The notes below the pieces were generated by a model. That model was not told the DNA's origin. It saw nothing but the letters and a program-made list of their open reading frames with translations, and did no database searches. DNA of 64,000 nucleotides from Tsukamurella paurometabola (lineage in GTDB: Bacteria > Actinomycetota > Actinomycetes > Mycobacteriales > Mycobacteriaceae): assembly GCF_900631615.1 (NCBI RefSeq), contig NZ_LR131273.1, forward strand, positions 3,380,850 through 3,444,849. The letters are read 5' to 3'. Shown here piece by piece: positions 1 to 9,496 of this stretch (the first letter of the stretch is position 1; each line of letters starts with the position of its first letter). Both the position numbers and the translations under genes were made by a program.

Positions 1-816
1 AACGTGCAGTACGCGCTCAAGGACGACGTGCTCTACGTCCTCGAGGCCAACCCCCGGGCCTCGCGCACGGTGCCCTTCGTCTCGAAGGCCACCGCGGTGC
101 AGCTGGCCAAGGCCTGCGCCCGGGTCATGCTCGGCCAGACCATCGCCGAGCTGAGGGAGCAGCAGATCCTCCCCGCCAAGGGCGACGGCTCGCACATGCC
201 GATCGACGCACCGGTCTCGGTCAAGGAGGCCGTGCTGCCCTTCAACCGGTTCCGCCGCGCGGACGGCAGCGGCGTCGATTCCCTGCTCTCGCCCGAGATG
301 AAATCCACCGGCGAGGTCATGGGCGTCGACCGCGACTTCGGCACCGCGTTCGCCAAGTCGCAGACCGCGATCAGCGGATCACTGCCCGCCACCGGCAAGG
401 TCTTCGTCTCCGTCGCGAACAAGGACAAGCGCTCGCTGATCTTCCCGGTCAAGCGGCTCGCCGACCTCGGCTTCACCATCGTCGCGACCGAGGGCACCGC
501 GGATGTGCTGCGGCGCAACGGCGTCGAGGTGGAGACGGTGCTCAAGCACTCGGATGTCATCCCCGAGGGCGAGCAGTCGATCGTCGAGAAGATCAAGGCC
601 GGCGAGGTCGGGCTCATCATCAACACCCCGTACGGCAACGCCGGCCCGCGCGTCGACGGCTACGAGATCCGCACGGCCGCGGTGCAGGCCTCCGTGCCGT
701 GCGTGACGACGGTGCAGGGCGCCTCGGCCGCGGTCCAGGGCATCGAGGCCGCGCTGCGCGGCGGCATCGGCGTCAAGAGCCTGCAGGACATGCACGCCGC
801 GCTGGTGAACCGGTGA
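1..816 (+). CDS. carB: Carbamoyl-phosphate synthase large subunit, C-terminal part
   Basis: Partial gene: the reading frame is open from base 1, so about three quarters of the usual ~1,100-residue protein lies outside. CarB makes carbamoyl phosphate from bicarbonate, glutamine-derived ammonia and 2 ATP for pyrimidines and arginine. The visible 271 residues begin in the end of the second ATP-grasp domain (metal-binding ENPRASR near residue 15) and continue into the MGS-like allosteric domain (from about 130: [12 protein letters not shown], then the INTPYG segment near 205). The stop overlaps the pyrF start (GTGA), so the two pyrimidine genes are translationally coupled. Confidence 0.97.
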   Translation, partial: NVQYALKDDVLYVLEANPRASRTVPFVSKATAVQLAKACARVMLGQTIAELREQQILPAKGDGSHMPIDAPVSVKEAVLPFNRFRRADGSGVDSLLSPEMKSTGEVMGVDRDFGTAFAKSQTAISGSLPATGKVFVSVANKDKRSLIFPVKRLADLGFTIVATEGTADVLRRNGVEVETVLKHSDVIPEGEQSIVEKIKAGEVGLIINTPYGNAGPRVDGYEIRTAAVQASVPCVTTVQGASAAVQGIEAALRGGIGVKSLQDMHAALVNR

Positions 817-1607
817 CCTTCGCCGAGCGCGTCGCCACCGCCGCCTCCGCCCGGGGGCGGCTGGTGGTGGGCATCGACCCGCACCCGCCGCTGCTCGCCG
901 CGTGGGGACTGTCCGACGACGCCGCCGGCGTGCGGGCCTTCGGACTGCGGTGCGCCGAGGCCTTCGCCGGTGAGGTCGGCTTCGTCAAACCGCAGGTCGC
1001 CTTCTTCGAGCAGTTCGGCGCCGCCGGCATGCTCGCGCTGGAGGAGGTCACGGCGGCGTGCCGGGCGGCCGGCGCCGTCGTGATCGCCGACGCCAAGCGC
1101 GGCGACATCGGCTCCACCATGGCGGGCTATGCGCGCGCCTGGCTCGGCGACTCGCCGCTGGCGGCCGACGCGGTGACCCTGTCGCCGTACCTCGGCTACG
1201 GCTCGCTGCGCCCCGCGATCGACGCCGCCCGCGCCGCCGGCCGCGGCGTGTTCGTCCTCGCCCGCACCTCCAACCCGGAGGGCGCGCAGGTGCAGGCCGA
1301 CGGGGTCGCGCAGCGCATCGTCGACGATGCGCGCGCCGACAACGCCGACGGAGCCGGCACCGTCGGCCTCGTGGTGGGCGCGACCCGGGAGCACGGCCTC
1401 GACCTCACCGGGCTGGGTGGGCCGATCCTCGCGCCCGGCCTGGGGGCGCAGGGCGCCACCCCGGCCGACCTCGCGGCCGTCTTCGGCGCCGGTGCGACGG
1501 TGCTGCCCAACTCGTCCCGGCAGGTGCTCGGCGCGGGCCCGGACACGGGTGCCCTGCGCTCCGCGGCCCTGTCCGTGCGGGACGAGGTCGAGCGCGCCCT
1601 CGGCTGA
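813..1607 (+). CDS. pyrF: Orotidine 5'-phosphate decarboxylase
   Basis: Last step of UMP synthesis (OMP to UMP + CO2). 264 residues, the long type 2 form usual in mycobacteria. The catalytic lysine lies in DAKRGD (residues 93-98, K95); GIDPHP near residue 20 is the substrate-binding start. The GTG start at 813 overlaps the carB TGA; an upstream in-frame ATG at 699 exists but lies inside carB and adds a low-complexity extension unlike the family, so 813 is preferred. Confidence 0.96.
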   Translation: MTFAERVATAASARGRLVVGIDPHPPLLAAWGLSDDAAGVRAFGLRCAEAFAGEVGFVKPQVAFFEQFGAAGMLALEEVTAACRAAGAVVIADAKRGDIGSTMAGYARAWLGDSPLAADAVTLSPYLGYGSLRPAIDAARAAGRGVFVLARTSNPEGAQVQADGVAQRIVDDARADNADGAGTVGLVVGATREHGLDLTGLGGPILAPGLGAQGATPADLAAVFGAGATVLPNSSRQVLGAGPDTGALRSAALSVRDEVERALG

Positions 1608-1647
1608 TCGCCTGGGCCGATCCCGTCCTCGCGCTCTCCACCGGGAC

Positions 1648-1653
1648 TATCCT
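1648..1653 (+). promoter_or_regulatory. Candidate -10 for a leaderless transcript
   Basis: TATCCT followed by exactly 7 bases and the GTG start at 1661, with no Shine-Dalgarno sequence. This is the TANNNT-to-start spacing typical of leaderless mycobacterial transcripts. It would give the antiporter pair its own promoter, separate from carB-pyrF. Confidence 0.5.
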
Positions 1654-1660
1654 CGGCGGG

Positions 1661-2143
1661 GTGAACGTCGATGTGACACCGCTTCCCGGCATCGGAGTGC
1701 GCAAGGACTTCGAACTCGCCACGGGCAGGCGCGTCGGAGTGGTGGCGCACCGCGACGGCACCGTCGAACTGTTCCTCTCGGAACGCGACGATCCCGACGC
1801 GTGCGCCGCTCAGGTCCCCTTGTCCGGTGAGGAGGCGGGCGTGCTCGCCAACCTCCTCGGCGCGCCGCAGCTGGTCAATCAGCTGCGCGCCGATCAGCGG
1901 GAACTCGAGGGGGTCAACACCCGGCAGCTGCCGATCCTCGCCGGTTCGCCCTACGACGGGCGGACGCTGGGGGAGACCCAGATGCGGACCCGGACGAAGG
2001 TCTCCCTCGTCGCGGTCATGCGCGCGGGCGAGGTGCAGGCCTCGCCCGGCCCCGAGTTCGTGTTCACCGCGGGTGACCTGCTCGTGGTGGTCGGCACGGC
2101 GGAGGGGCTCGAAGGCGCCGCGCAGATCCTGACGAACGGGTGA
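1661..2143 (+). CDS. Cation:proton antiporter regulatory subunit (TrkA-C domain, KhtT-like)
   Basis: 160 residues. The N-terminal ~70 residues (start VNVDVTPLPGIGVRKDFEL) resemble KhtT-type regulatory subunits; the C-terminal half (about 75-160) is a TrkA-C/RCK-C domain, which in this family binds a ligand and gates the antiporter. It overlaps the next gene, an integral-membrane antiporter, by four bases (GTGA), the arrangement of KhtT/KhtU-type K+/H+ antiporters. GTG at 1661 is chosen because a TATCCT -10 sits 7 bases upstream. Ion specificity is not shown by the sequence. Confidence 0.85.
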   Translation: MNVDVTPLPGIGVRKDFELATGRRVGVVAHRDGTVELFLSERDDPDACAAQVPLSGEEAGVLANLLGAPQLVNQLRADQRELEGVNTRQLPILAGSPYDGRTLGETQMRTRTKVSLVAVMRAGEVQASPGPEFVFTAGDLLVVVGTAEGLEGAAQILTNG

Positions 2144-3351
2144 CCCTCCACCTCGACGAGAACACGGTCGCACTGATCGAGCTCGGCGCCGTCTTCTTCG
2201 TCCTGGGCTTCCTCGGCCGCGCCGCCAGCAAGGTGGGTGTCTCGCCGATACCGCTGTACCTGATCGGCGGCCTGGCCTTCGGCGTGGGCGGCGTGATCCC
2301 GCTCGGCGAGGCGTCGGAGTTCAGCCACACCGCCGGCGAGATCGGCGTCGTCCTCCTGCTGCTCATGCTGGGCCTCGAGTACACCGCCGCCGAGCTCACC
2401 ACCGGGCTGCGGCAGTCCTGGCTGGCGGGCGTGCTCGACATCGTGCTCAACGCCACCCCGGGCGTGATCGTCGCGCTCGCGCTCGGCTGGGGGCCCAAGG
2501 GGGCCCTCGTGCTGGCGGGGGTCACCTACATCTCGTCGTCCGGCATCGCCGCGAAGGTCCTCAGCGACCTCGGTCGACTCGGCAACCGCGAGACCCCGGT
2601 GGTGCTCTCGGTGCTGGTCTTCGAGGACCTCGCGATGGCGGTGTACCTGCCGATCCTCACCGCGGTCCTCGCCGGTATCGGCCTCGTCGGGGAGGTGTCC
2701 GCCGTGACGATCGCGGTGGTGGTCGTCACCGTCGTGCTGATCTCGGCCGTCAAGTACGGGCACCGCGTCTCGGCGCTGGTCTACAGCGACGACCGCGAGG
2801 TCTTCCTGCTCAAGCTGATCGGCGCGGCGTTGCTCGTCGCGGGCGTGGCGTCCGCGCTGCAGGTCTCCGCGGCCGTCGGTGCCTTCCTGCTCGGCATCGC
2901 GATCTCCGGGTCGATCGCGCACGAGGCGACGAGGCTCCTCGAGCCGCTGCGCGACCTGTTCGCCGCGCTGTTCTTCGTCGTCTTCGGCCTGAACACGGAT
3001 CCCCGCGCCATTCCGCCGGTGCTCGGCTGGGCGGTGCTCCTCGCGGTGGTGACGACGGCGACGAAGCTCGCGACGGGGTGGTGGGCCGCGCGGAGGGTCG
3101 GCGTCAAGCGGATGGGCCGCGCGCGTGCGGGAGCCGCTCTGGTGGCACGCGGGGAGTTCTCCATCGTCATCGCCGGGCTCGCGGTCGCCGCGGGAGCGGT
3201 CGACGGCCGGGTGGCCGCGCTGGCGACCACGTACGTCCTGATCATGGCCGTGGTGGGCCCGATCATCGCGCGCGTCGTCGAGCCCGCGGTCCGGGCGGGG
3301 GAGCGGGCGGTACGGCACGTGCGCTCCGGAGCGTCCCCATCGGCGGGGTGA
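2140..3351 (+). CDS. CPA2-family K+ or Na+/H+ antiporter (KefB/KhtU-like)
   Basis: 403 residues with about 11-12 hydrophobic segments and no soluble TrkA-N tail, consistent with the regulatory domain being the separate upstream protein. Typical CPA2 landmarks are LLMLGLEY (about residue 76) and VLVFEDLAMAVYLPIL (about 155), the latter with the ED pair expected near the ion path. Located in the cytoplasmic membrane; probably exports K+ or Na+ in exchange for protons. This pair is inserted between pyrF and mihF relative to the Mycobacterium tuberculosis order. Confidence 0.9.
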   Translation: MTLHLDENTVALIELGAVFFVLGFLGRAASKVGVSPIPLYLIGGLAFGVGGVIPLGEASEFSHTAGEIGVVLLLLMLGLEYTAAELTTGLRQSWLAGVLDIVLNATPGVIVALALGWGPKGALVLAGVTYISSSGIAAKVLSDLGRLGNRETPVVLSVLVFEDLAMAVYLPILTAVLAGIGLVGEVSAVTIAVVVVTVVLISAVKYGHRVSALVYSDDREVFLLKLIGAALLVAGVASALQVSAAVGAFLLGIAISGSIAHEATRLLEPLRDLFAALFFVVFGLNTDPRAIPPVLGWAVLLAVVTTATKLATGWWAARRVGVKRMGRARAGAALVARGEFSIVIAGLAVAAGAVDGRVAALATTYVLIMAVVGPIIARVVEPAVRAGERAVRHVRSGASPSAG

Positions 3352-3696
3352 CGGCGGTGCCGCGGACCTGCGACGACGGCGGATGCGGGCGCCGACACGC
3401 CCGGGCCCGCAGCGAAGTGCAGGTATTTTCGCAGGTCACATGAGTTTCACCCGTCACATCGGAGAATTGCCTCTGGTGCGGTCCTACCGTTCTGAAAGCA
3501 TTGTGGTGCAACGGTTCTCGATTGCAACGCACATCATGTGCAGTGGTGCGCGCCACCGGGCGCCGGGCGCGCCTACATCACCGCCAAACCGCAGGTGAGA
3601 GGGGGGTGGGGTTCCCATCCTGAGCGAATCGTGGGTACCGTCGCAGGAGTCGCAAGTTCGCGGCAAAGACCTAAGTACATCGAAGACGGAGGAATC
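3352..3696 (+). other. Intergenic region upstream of mihF (345 bases)
   Basis: No credible gene. Base composition is less GC-rich than its neighbours in 3420-3540. It contains a GC-rich inverted repeat near 3546-3571 (GCGCGCC ... GGCGCGC) and must hold the mihF promoter and a leader. I could not pick one promoter with confidence. The short open frames here lack coding character. Confidence 0.5.
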
Positions 3697-4011
3697 GTGG
3701 CCCTTCCCCAGTTGACCGACGAGCAGCGCGCCGCTGCTCTGGAGAAGGCAGCTGCCGCTCGTCGTGCACGCGCCGAGCTGAAGAACCGGCTGAAGAGCGG
3801 CGGCACCACCCTGCAGCAGGTGCTGAAGGACGCGGAGACCGATGAGGTTCTCGGCAAGATGAAGGTCTCGGCTCTGCTCGAGGCCCTGCCCAAGGTGGGC
3901 AAGGTCAAGGCTCAGGAGCTGATGACCGAGCTGGAGATCGCCCCCACCCGCCGCGTGCGCGGCCTGGGCGACCGGCAGCGCAAGGCGCTGCTCGAGAAGT
4001 TCTCCGCCTGA
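3697..4011 (+). CDS. mihF: Integration host factor, actinobacterial type (mIHF)
   Basis: 104-residue basic nucleoid protein. It is almost collinear with mycobacterial mIHF, including starts and ends such as [20 protein letters not shown] and [14 protein letters not shown]. Two helix-hairpin-like segments ([21 protein letters not shown], written here only as residues 47-67) bind DNA. mIHF compacts and bends DNA and is needed for phage L5 integration in mycobacteria. GTG at 3697 is preferred to an upstream frame opening because GGAGGA precedes it at 3688-3693 and the resulting N-terminus matches the family. Confidence 0.95.
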   Translation: MALPQLTDEQRAAALEKAAAARRARAELKNRLKSGGTTLQQVLKDAETDEVLGKMKVSALLEALPKVGKVKAQELMTELEIAPTRRVRGLGDRQRKALLEKFSA

Positions 4012-4018
4012 CACACAC

Positions 4019-4615
4019 GTGTCCGGAGTAGTTCCCGCGGGCCGGAGGGGCCGACTGGTTGTACTGGTCGGCCCCTCCGCCGTCGGTAAGTCTTCTGTGG
4101 TCGGCAAGCTCCGCTCGGAGGTGCCCGACCTGTTCTTTTCGGTCTCCGCCACCACGCGCGATCCGCGCCCCGGTGAGGTGGACGGCCGGGACTACCACTT
4201 CGTCGGCGACGAGGGGTTCGACCGCCTGATCGCCGACGGCGCCCTTCTCGAGTGGGCGGAGATCCACGGCGGCCTGCAGCGGTCGGGGACGCCCGCACGG
4301 CCCGTGTACGAGGCGCTCGAAGCCGGGCGGCCGGTACTGGTGGAGGTCGACCTCGCCGGCGCGGCCAGTGTGAAGGCGGCGCTGCCGGAGGCCGTCACCG
4401 TCTTCCTGAGCCCGCCGAGCTGGGACGAGCTCGAGCGCCGGCTCCGCGGGCGGGGCACCGAGAGCCCCGAGAAGATCGAGCGCCGACTCGAGACCGCGCG
4501 GGCCGAGATGGCCACCCGCGACGACTACGACGCGGTCGTCGTCAACGACGACTTGGACCGCGCCGTGTCGGATTTGGTATCCTTGCTGGTCGGCGCCGGC
4601 GACCAGCGGGCGTAG
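4019..4615 (+). CDS. gmk: Guanylate kinase
   Basis: Phosphorylates GMP/dGMP to GDP with ATP. 198 residues, usual length. P-loop GPSAVGKS at residues 18-25; GMP-binding [19 protein letters not shown] follows at about 45-63. GTG start 7 bases after the mihF stop, so mihF and gmk are probably cotranscribed as in mycobacteria. Confidence 0.96.
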   Translation: MSGVVPAGRRGRLVVLVGPSAVGKSSVVGKLRSEVPDLFFSVSATTRDPRPGEVDGRDYHFVGDEGFDRLIADGALLEWAEIHGGLQRSGTPARPVYEALEAGRPVLVEVDLAGAASVKAALPEAVTVFLSPPSWDELERRLRGRGTESPEKIERRLETARAEMATRDDYDAVVVNDDLDRAVSDLVSLLVGAGDQRA

Positions 4616-4634
4616 TCCGCTGGCGCCCGGCGCG

Positions 4635-4640
4635 TAGACT
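4635..4640 (+). promoter_or_regulatory. Candidate -10 upstream of rpoZ
   Basis: TAGACT, 44 bases before the rpoZ start, followed by a short leader ending in GGAG. Fits the TANNNT mycobacterial -10 consensus. No convincing -35 was seen. Confidence 0.35.
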
Positions 4641-4684
4641 GGATGAAGCAGCGAGTTCGTGAACTTTTGTGACGTAGGAGACGC

Positions 4685-4957
4685 GTGAGCACCACCACTG
4701 AGACCGTGTACGACCAGCCGCTCGGCATCACCAACCCGCCGATCGACGAGCTGCTCGAGCGCACCTCCTCGAAGTACGCCCTGGTGATCTACGCGGCCAA
4801 GCGCGCGCGGCAGATCAACGACTACTACAACAGCCTCTCCGACGGCATCCTGGAGTACGTCGGCCCCCTGGTCGAGCCGGGCCTGCACGAGAAGCCCCTG
4901 TCGATCGCGATGCGCGAGATCCACGAGGATCTCCTGGAGCACACCGAGGGCGAGTGA
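4685..4957 (+). CDS. rpoZ: RNA polymerase omega subunit
   Basis: 90 residues; assists assembly of the beta' subunit. Family core [20 protein letters not shown] followed by AAKRARQIN is at residues 15-45. GTG start with GGAG at 4676-4679. The protein frame is the same as that of coaBC, from which it is separated only by TGA and four sense codons. Confidence 0.96.
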   Translation: MSTTTETVYDQPLGITNPPIDELLERTSSKYALVIYAAKRARQINDYYNSLSDGILEYVGPLVEPGLHEKPLSIAMREIHEDLLEHTEGE

Positions 4958-4969
4958 GCTGACAGCCCC

Positions 4970-6208
4970 ATGATCATCGTCGGCGTCGGCGGCGGCATCG
5001 CCGCCTACAAGGCGTGCGCCCTGGTCCGGCATTTCACTGAACGCGGTCACGAGGTGCGGGTGATCCCCACCGAGTCCGCGCTCAAGTTCGTCGGCGCCGC
5101 CACGTTCGAGGCGCTGTCGGGCAACCCCGTCCAGACGGGGGTCTTCGAGTCGATCCCCGAGGTCCCGCACGTGCGCCTCGGGCAATCGGCCGACCTCGTC
5201 GTGATCGCCCCGGCGACCGCCGACCTGATGGCCCGCGCCGCCCAGGGGCGGGCCGACGACCTCCTGACCGGCACGCTCCTCACCGCGCGCTGCCCCGTCG
5301 TTTTCGCTCCCGCGATGCACACCGAGATGTGGGAGCACCCGGCCACCCGGGCGAACGTCGCGACGCTCCGCGAGCGCGGCGCCGTCGTCATCGAGCCCGC
5401 CTCGGGGCGGCTCACCGGCAAGGACACCGGCGCCGGCCGGCTGCCCGAGCCCGACGAGATCGGCGCGCTCGCCGATGTCCTCCTGGAGCATCCGGGCGCG
5501 CTGAACCGCGACCTCGAGGGCCGGAAGGTCGTGGTCTCCGCAGGGGGCACCAAGGAGGCGCTCGACCCGGTCCGGTACCTCACCAACCGCAGCTCCGGCA
5601 AGCAGGGCTACGCGCTGGCCCGGCTCGCCGCCCAGCGCGGCGCCCGGGTGACGCTGGTCGCCGGGAACACCGTCGGGCTCGCCGACCCCTCCGCCGTCGA
5701 CGTGGTGCGCATCGCCTCCGCGCTGGACCTGCAGGCGGCGATGACCGAGCACGCGGCCGACGCCGATCTGGTGATCATGGCCGCCGCGGTCGCCGACTAC
5801 CGGCCCGCCGAGGTCGCGACCACCAAGCTCAAGAAGGGCGCCGACGGCACGAGTGAGGCGCTCGAATCGATCACGATGATCGAAAACCCCGACGTCCTCG
5901 CCGGCCTCGTGGCGGCACGACGCGAGGGCGCGCTGCGCTCCGACGCCGTGATCGTCGGCTTCGCCGCCGAGACCGGGGACGCGGGCGGAACCGTCCTCGA
6001 CTACGGACGGGCCAAGCTGCGCCGCAAGGGGTGCGACCTGTTGGTCCTCAACGCCGTCGGCGACGGCCGCGCGTTCGAGGTCGACGAGAACTCCGGCTGG
6101 CTGCTCGGCGCCGACGGCGGCGAGACCGCCCTGCCCCTCGGTTCCAAGTCCGCGATGGCCGCGCGCATACTGGATGCCGCGGTCGCCCGGGTGCACGCCG
6201 CCCGCTAG
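4970..6208 (+). CDS. coaBC: Bifunctional phosphopantothenoylcysteine decarboxylase/phosphopantothenate-cysteine ligase
   Basis: Two steps of coenzyme A synthesis. 412 residues: N-terminal flavoprotein CoaC domain (about 1-180; PAMHTEMW near 122 is the substrate-recognition clamp) and C-terminal CTP-dependent CoaB domain (about 185-412; SAGGT near 188, [19 protein letters not shown], and the lysine-rich TTKLKKG). ATG 4970 is the only possible start because the in-frame rpoZ stop lies 12 bases upstream. This makes the N-terminus about a dozen residues shorter than M. tuberculosis CoaBC. There is no strong ribosome site, so reinitiation after rpoZ is likely. Confidence 0.96.
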   Translation: MIIVGVGGGIAAYKACALVRHFTERGHEVRVIPTESALKFVGAATFEALSGNPVQTGVFESIPEVPHVRLGQSADLVVIAPATADLMARAAQGRADDLLTGTLLTARCPVVFAPAMHTEMWEHPATRANVATLRERGAVVIEPASGRLTGKDTGAGRLPEPDEIGALADVLLEHPGALNRDLEGRKVVVSAGGTKEALDPVRYLTNRSSGKQGYALARLAAQRGARVTLVAGNTVGLADPSAVDVVRIASALDLQAAMTEHAADADLVIMAAAVADYRPAEVATTKLKKGADGTSEALESITMIENPDVLAGLVAARREGALRSDAVIVGFAAETGDAGGTVLDYGRAKLRRKGCDLLVLNAVGDGRAFEVDENSGWLLGADGGETALPLGSKSAMAARILDAAVARVHAAR

Positions 6209-6246
6209 CATTTCCAATCGCAAACATCATCGAGAGGACGTCCGAA

Positions 6247-7470
6247 GTGGTTTCCGGTTTCGCGAGTTCCGCCCACCGCCTGTTCACCAGCGAGTCGGTC
6301 ACCGAGGGCCACCCGGACAAGATCTGTGACGCCATCTCGGACTCGATCCTCGACGCCCTCCTGGCGGAGGATCCCACGTCGCGCGTCGCCGTGGAGACCC
6401 TCGTCACCACGGGCCAGGTCCACGTCGCCGGTGAGGTCACCACGTCCGCGTACGCCGACATCCCGCACATCGTGCGCGACAAGGTCCTGGAGATCGGCTA
6501 CGACAGCTCCGCCAAGGGCTTCGACGGCAACTCCTGTGGCGTGAACATCGCGATCGGCGCGCAGAGCCCCGAGATCGCCCAGGGCGTCGACCGCGCCTAC
6601 GAGCACCGCGTCGACGGCGCGCAGGACGAGATCGACGCGCAGGGTGCCGGCGACCAGGGCCTGATGTTCGGCTACGCCTGCTCGGACACCCCGGAACTGA
6701 TGCCGCTGCCGATCTCGCTCGCGCACCGCCTGTCGCGCCGGCTCACCGAGGTCCGTAAGAACGGCACGCTGCCCTACCTGCGCCCCGACGGCAAGACCCA
6801 GGTCACCATCGAGTACGCGGGGGAGCAGCCCGTCCGCCTCGACACCGTGGTCATCTCGAGCCAGCACGCCGCCGATATCGACATCGACGGCATGCTCGCC
6901 CCCGACCTGCGCACGCACGTCCTCAACACGGTGATCACCGACCTGAACCTCCCCACCCTCGACACCTCGGACGTGCGCCTGCTGGTGAACCCCACCGGCA
7001 AGTTCGTGCTCGGCGGCCCGATGGGCGACGCCGGCCTCACCGGCCGGAAGATCATCGTCGACACGTACGGCGGCATGGCCCGCCACGGCGGCGGCGCCTT
7101 CTCCGGCAAGGACCCGTCGAAGGTGGACCGCAGCGCCGCGTACGCGATGCGCTGGGTCGCGAAGAACGCCGTGGCCGCGGGCCTCGCCGAGCGGATCGAG
7201 GTCCAGGTCGCGTACGCCATCGGCAAGGCGGCGCCCGTGGGCCTGTTCGTGGAGACGTTCGGCACCGAGCAGCTGGACCCGATCAAGATCCAGCAGGCCA
7301 TCGCCCAGGTCTTCGACCTGCGCCCTCGCGCCATCATCAACGACCTCGACCTGTTGCGGCCGATCTACGCGCCCACCGCTGCGTACGGCCACTTCGGCCG
7401 CACCGACATCGACCTGCCCTGGGAGCGCACCGACCGCGTGGACGCCCTGCGCTCCGCGGCCGGCCTCTGA
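6247..7470 (+). CDS. metK: S-adenosylmethionine synthetase
   Basis: Makes SAM from methionine and ATP. 407 residues. Signature motifs GHPDKICD (about residue 23), [12 protein letters not shown] (about 132) and [19 protein letters not shown] (about 280) are intact. GTG 6247 is preferred because AGAGGA lies at 6232-6237; the frame is open further upstream but only as a coaBC shadow. 38 bases separate it from coaBC. Confidence 0.97.
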   Translation: MVSGFASSAHRLFTSESVTEGHPDKICDAISDSILDALLAEDPTSRVAVETLVTTGQVHVAGEVTTSAYADIPHIVRDKVLEIGYDSSAKGFDGNSCGVNIAIGAQSPEIAQGVDRAYEHRVDGAQDEIDAQGAGDQGLMFGYACSDTPELMPLPISLAHRLSRRLTEVRKNGTLPYLRPDGKTQVTIEYAGEQPVRLDTVVISSQHAADIDIDGMLAPDLRTHVLNTVITDLNLPTLDTSDVRLLVNPTGKFVLGGPMGDAGLTGRKIIVDTYGGMARHGGGAFSGKDPSKVDRSAAYAMRWVAKNAVAAGLAERIEVQVAYAIGKAAPVGLFVETFGTEQLDPIKIQQAIAQVFDLRPRAIINDLDLLRPIYAPTAAYGHFGRTDIDLPWERTDRVDALRSAAGL

Positions 7471-7487
7471 CACCCGCCCCCGACGGT

Positions 7488-9482
7488 GTGACCGCACCCG
7501 GCCCCGCCGAGGCCGCACAAGCGGCAGTCGAACTCCCGATCGCCCGCGTCCTGCCCCTGCTGCAGGTCAGCCACCTCGATCGGGAGTTCGACTATCTCGT
7601 GCCGCCCGAGCTCGATGAGCAGGCCCGCCCCGGAGTCCGGGTGCGCGTCCGCTTCTCCGGCCGGCTCGTCGACGGCTACCTGCTCGAGCGGCTCCCGCGG
7701 ACCGAGCACGAGGGCAAGCTCGCCCCGGTGCAGCGCGTCGTCTCCCCGCTGCCCGTCCTCACCCCGGCCGTCCTGCGGCTGGTCACCGAGGTCGCCGCGC
7801 GGTACGCGGGCACCCGGGCCGACGTGCTGCGGCTCGCGATACCCCCGCGGCACGCCCGCGTCGAGAAGGCGCTCCTGGAACAGGATCCCGCTGGCGCCGC
7901 CGTCGCCCCGGAAGCGCCCGCCGACGCCCTGGTCGAATACACCCACGGCGCGCAGTTCGCCGCCGCCGCCGTCGCCGGGCGGGCGCCTCGCGCGGTCTGG
8001 CAGGCCCTCCCGGGGGAGGACTGGGCCGCGCGCCTGGCCGAGCTGGCGGGCACCGTCGTCGCGAGCGGGCGGACGGCGCTGCTCATCGTCCCCGATCAGG
8101 CCGATCTCGACCGGCTCGCCGCGGCCTGCGCGCACCTCGATCCGGCGGTGCTGGCCGCCGGTCTCGGGCCGTCCGCCCGGTACCGCCGGTGGCTCCTCGC
8201 GCTGCTGGGGCGGGCGCGGGTCGTGATCGGCACCCGGAGCGCCGCCTTCGCGCCGCTGCCCGACCTCGGCCTCGTCGCCCTGTGGGACGACGGAGACGAG
8301 TCGCTCGTCGAACCGCGGGCCCCGTATCCGCACGCGCGCGAGGTGCTGGCGCTGCGCGCGCACCAGGAGGGCTCGGCGCTGGTCATCGGTGGTTTCGCTC
8401 GCACGCCCGAGGCCCAGGCGCTGGTGGAGGCGGGGTGGGCCGCGGAGATCAGCGCCCCCCGCGAGCTGGTGCGCACCCGGTCCCCGCGCATCGCGGGCAC
8501 CGCGGACTCCGACATCGCGCTGGCCCGTGACCCGCTCGCGCGGTCGGCGCGGCTGCCCGCCGCCGCGTTCGCGGCGGCGCGGGAGGCGCTCGACGCCGAG
8601 CGCCCGGTGCTCGTGCAGGTTCCCCGCCGCGGATACGCGCCCGCGCTGTCGTGCGAGCGGTGCCGCACCCCGGCCCGGTGTCGGCGCTGCCACGGCCCGC
8701 TCGAACAGGCCGACGGCGGCGTCCTGCGGTGCCGGTGGTGCGCGCAGGTGGACACCGGGTACCGGTGCCCCGCGTGCGGCGGCACCACGGTGCGGGCGGT
8801 GATCGTCGGCACGATGCGCACGGCTGAGGAACTGGGCCGCGCCTTCCCGGGGGCGGCCGTCACCGTTTCCGGCGGCGAGACCGTGCACGCCGAGGTCGCG
8901 GGCGGGCGGCGGATCGTCGTCGCGACGCCCGGCGCGGAGCCGGTGGTCGAGGGCGGTTACGGGGCGGCTCTGTTGCTCGACGGCTGGCTACTGCTGGGCC
9001 GGGCCGACCTGCGGGCCGCGGAGGAGACGCTGCGCCGTTGGATGAACGCGACCGCGCTGGTCGCCGCCGACGGTGCCGTGGTCTGCGGTGCCGACGCGGG
9101 GATCCGCGCCGTGCAGGCGCTGATCCGCTGGGATGCGGCCGGTTTCGCCGCGGCCGAGCTCGCCGAGCGGGCCGAGGTCGGCTTCCCGCCGGCGACCCAC
9201 CTCGCCGCGCTCGACGGTGCCGAGGCCGACATCCGGGCCGTCGCCGAGGCGGCGGAACTGCCCGACGGTGCCGAGGTGCTCGGCCCCGTCGATCTGCCAC
9301 CCGGGGTGCGGATCCCCGGCGCGCCCGACGAGGGGCCGTCCCCACAGCGGTTGCTCGTGCGCGTGGCGCGACGGGACGGTCGCGCGCTGGCGCGCGCCCT
9401 CTTCCTGGCGCAGGTGGGCCGGAGCCTGCGGCGCGAGGGCAGCGCCGTCCGGATCCAGATCGACCCGCTGCGGATCGGGTAG
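7488..9482 (+). CDS. priA: Probable replication-restart protein PriA, helicase-degenerate
   Basis: 664 residues. It keeps the PriA N-terminal DNA-binding region (VSHLDREFDYLVPPEL near residue 27) and the cysteine-rich zinc region (about 385-430: CERC, CRRC, CRWC, CPAC). The helicase signatures are missing: no GxxxxGKT Walker A around residues 160-200, and the DEEH-type box is replaced by WDDGDES near 266. This is known for actinobacterial PriA, which is thought to act as a fork-binding protein rather than a helicase. GTG start 17 bases after metK, so probably same operon. Confidence 0.9.
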   Translation: MTAPGPAEAAQAAVELPIARVLPLLQVSHLDREFDYLVPPELDEQARPGVRVRVRFSGRLVDGYLLERLPRTEHEGKLAPVQRVVSPLPVLTPAVLRLVTEVAARYAGTRADVLRLAIPPRHARVEKALLEQDPAGAAVAPEAPADALVEYTHGAQFAAAAVAGRAPRAVWQALPGEDWAARLAELAGTVVASGRTALLIVPDQADLDRLAAACAHLDPAVLAAGLGPSARYRRWLLALLGRARVVIGTRSAAFAPLPDLGLVALWDDGDESLVEPRAPYPHAREVLALRAHQEGSALVIGGFARTPEAQALVEAGWAAEISAPRELVRTRSPRIAGTADSDIALARDPLARSARLPAAAFAAAREALDAERPVLVQVPRRGYAPALSCERCRTPARCRRCHGPLEQADGGVLRCRWCAQVDTGYRCPACGGTTVRAVIVGTMRTAEELGRAFPGAAVTVSGGETVHAEVAGGRRIVVATPGAEPVVEGGYGAALLLDGWLLLGRADLRAAEETLRRWMNATALVAADGAVVCGADAGIRAVQALIRWDAAGFAAAELAERAEVGFPPATHLAALDGAEADIRAVAEAAELPDGAEVLGPVDLPPGVRIPGAPDEGPSPQRLLVRVARRDGRALARALFLAQVGRSLRREGSAVRIQIDPLRIG

Positions 9483-9496
9483 CCGGCCGGCCCGGC

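Noticed and set aside
1058-1660. N-terminal extension of the TrkA-C protein into pyrF
   Set aside because: The extension is an Arg-rich shadow of pyrF; the family N-terminus begins at 1661.
1951-3318. Long minus-strand open frame opposite the antiporter gene
   Set aside because: Repetitive His/Arg/Asp-rich translation typical of antisense to membrane-protein codons; no ribosome site.
3546-3571. GCGCGCC...GGCGCGC inverted repeat as a terminator or operator
   Set aside because: Pure G/C alternation, common by chance in this composition and not near a stop codon.
3905-6223. Very long minus-strand open frame opposite gmk-rpoZ-coaBC
   Set aside because: High-GC shadow frame: no domain, Gly/Asp/Arg-biased composition, and the plus strand holds well-known genes.
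6209-6246. SAM riboswitch upstream of metK
   Set aside because: The gap is 38 bases, too short for an aptamer.
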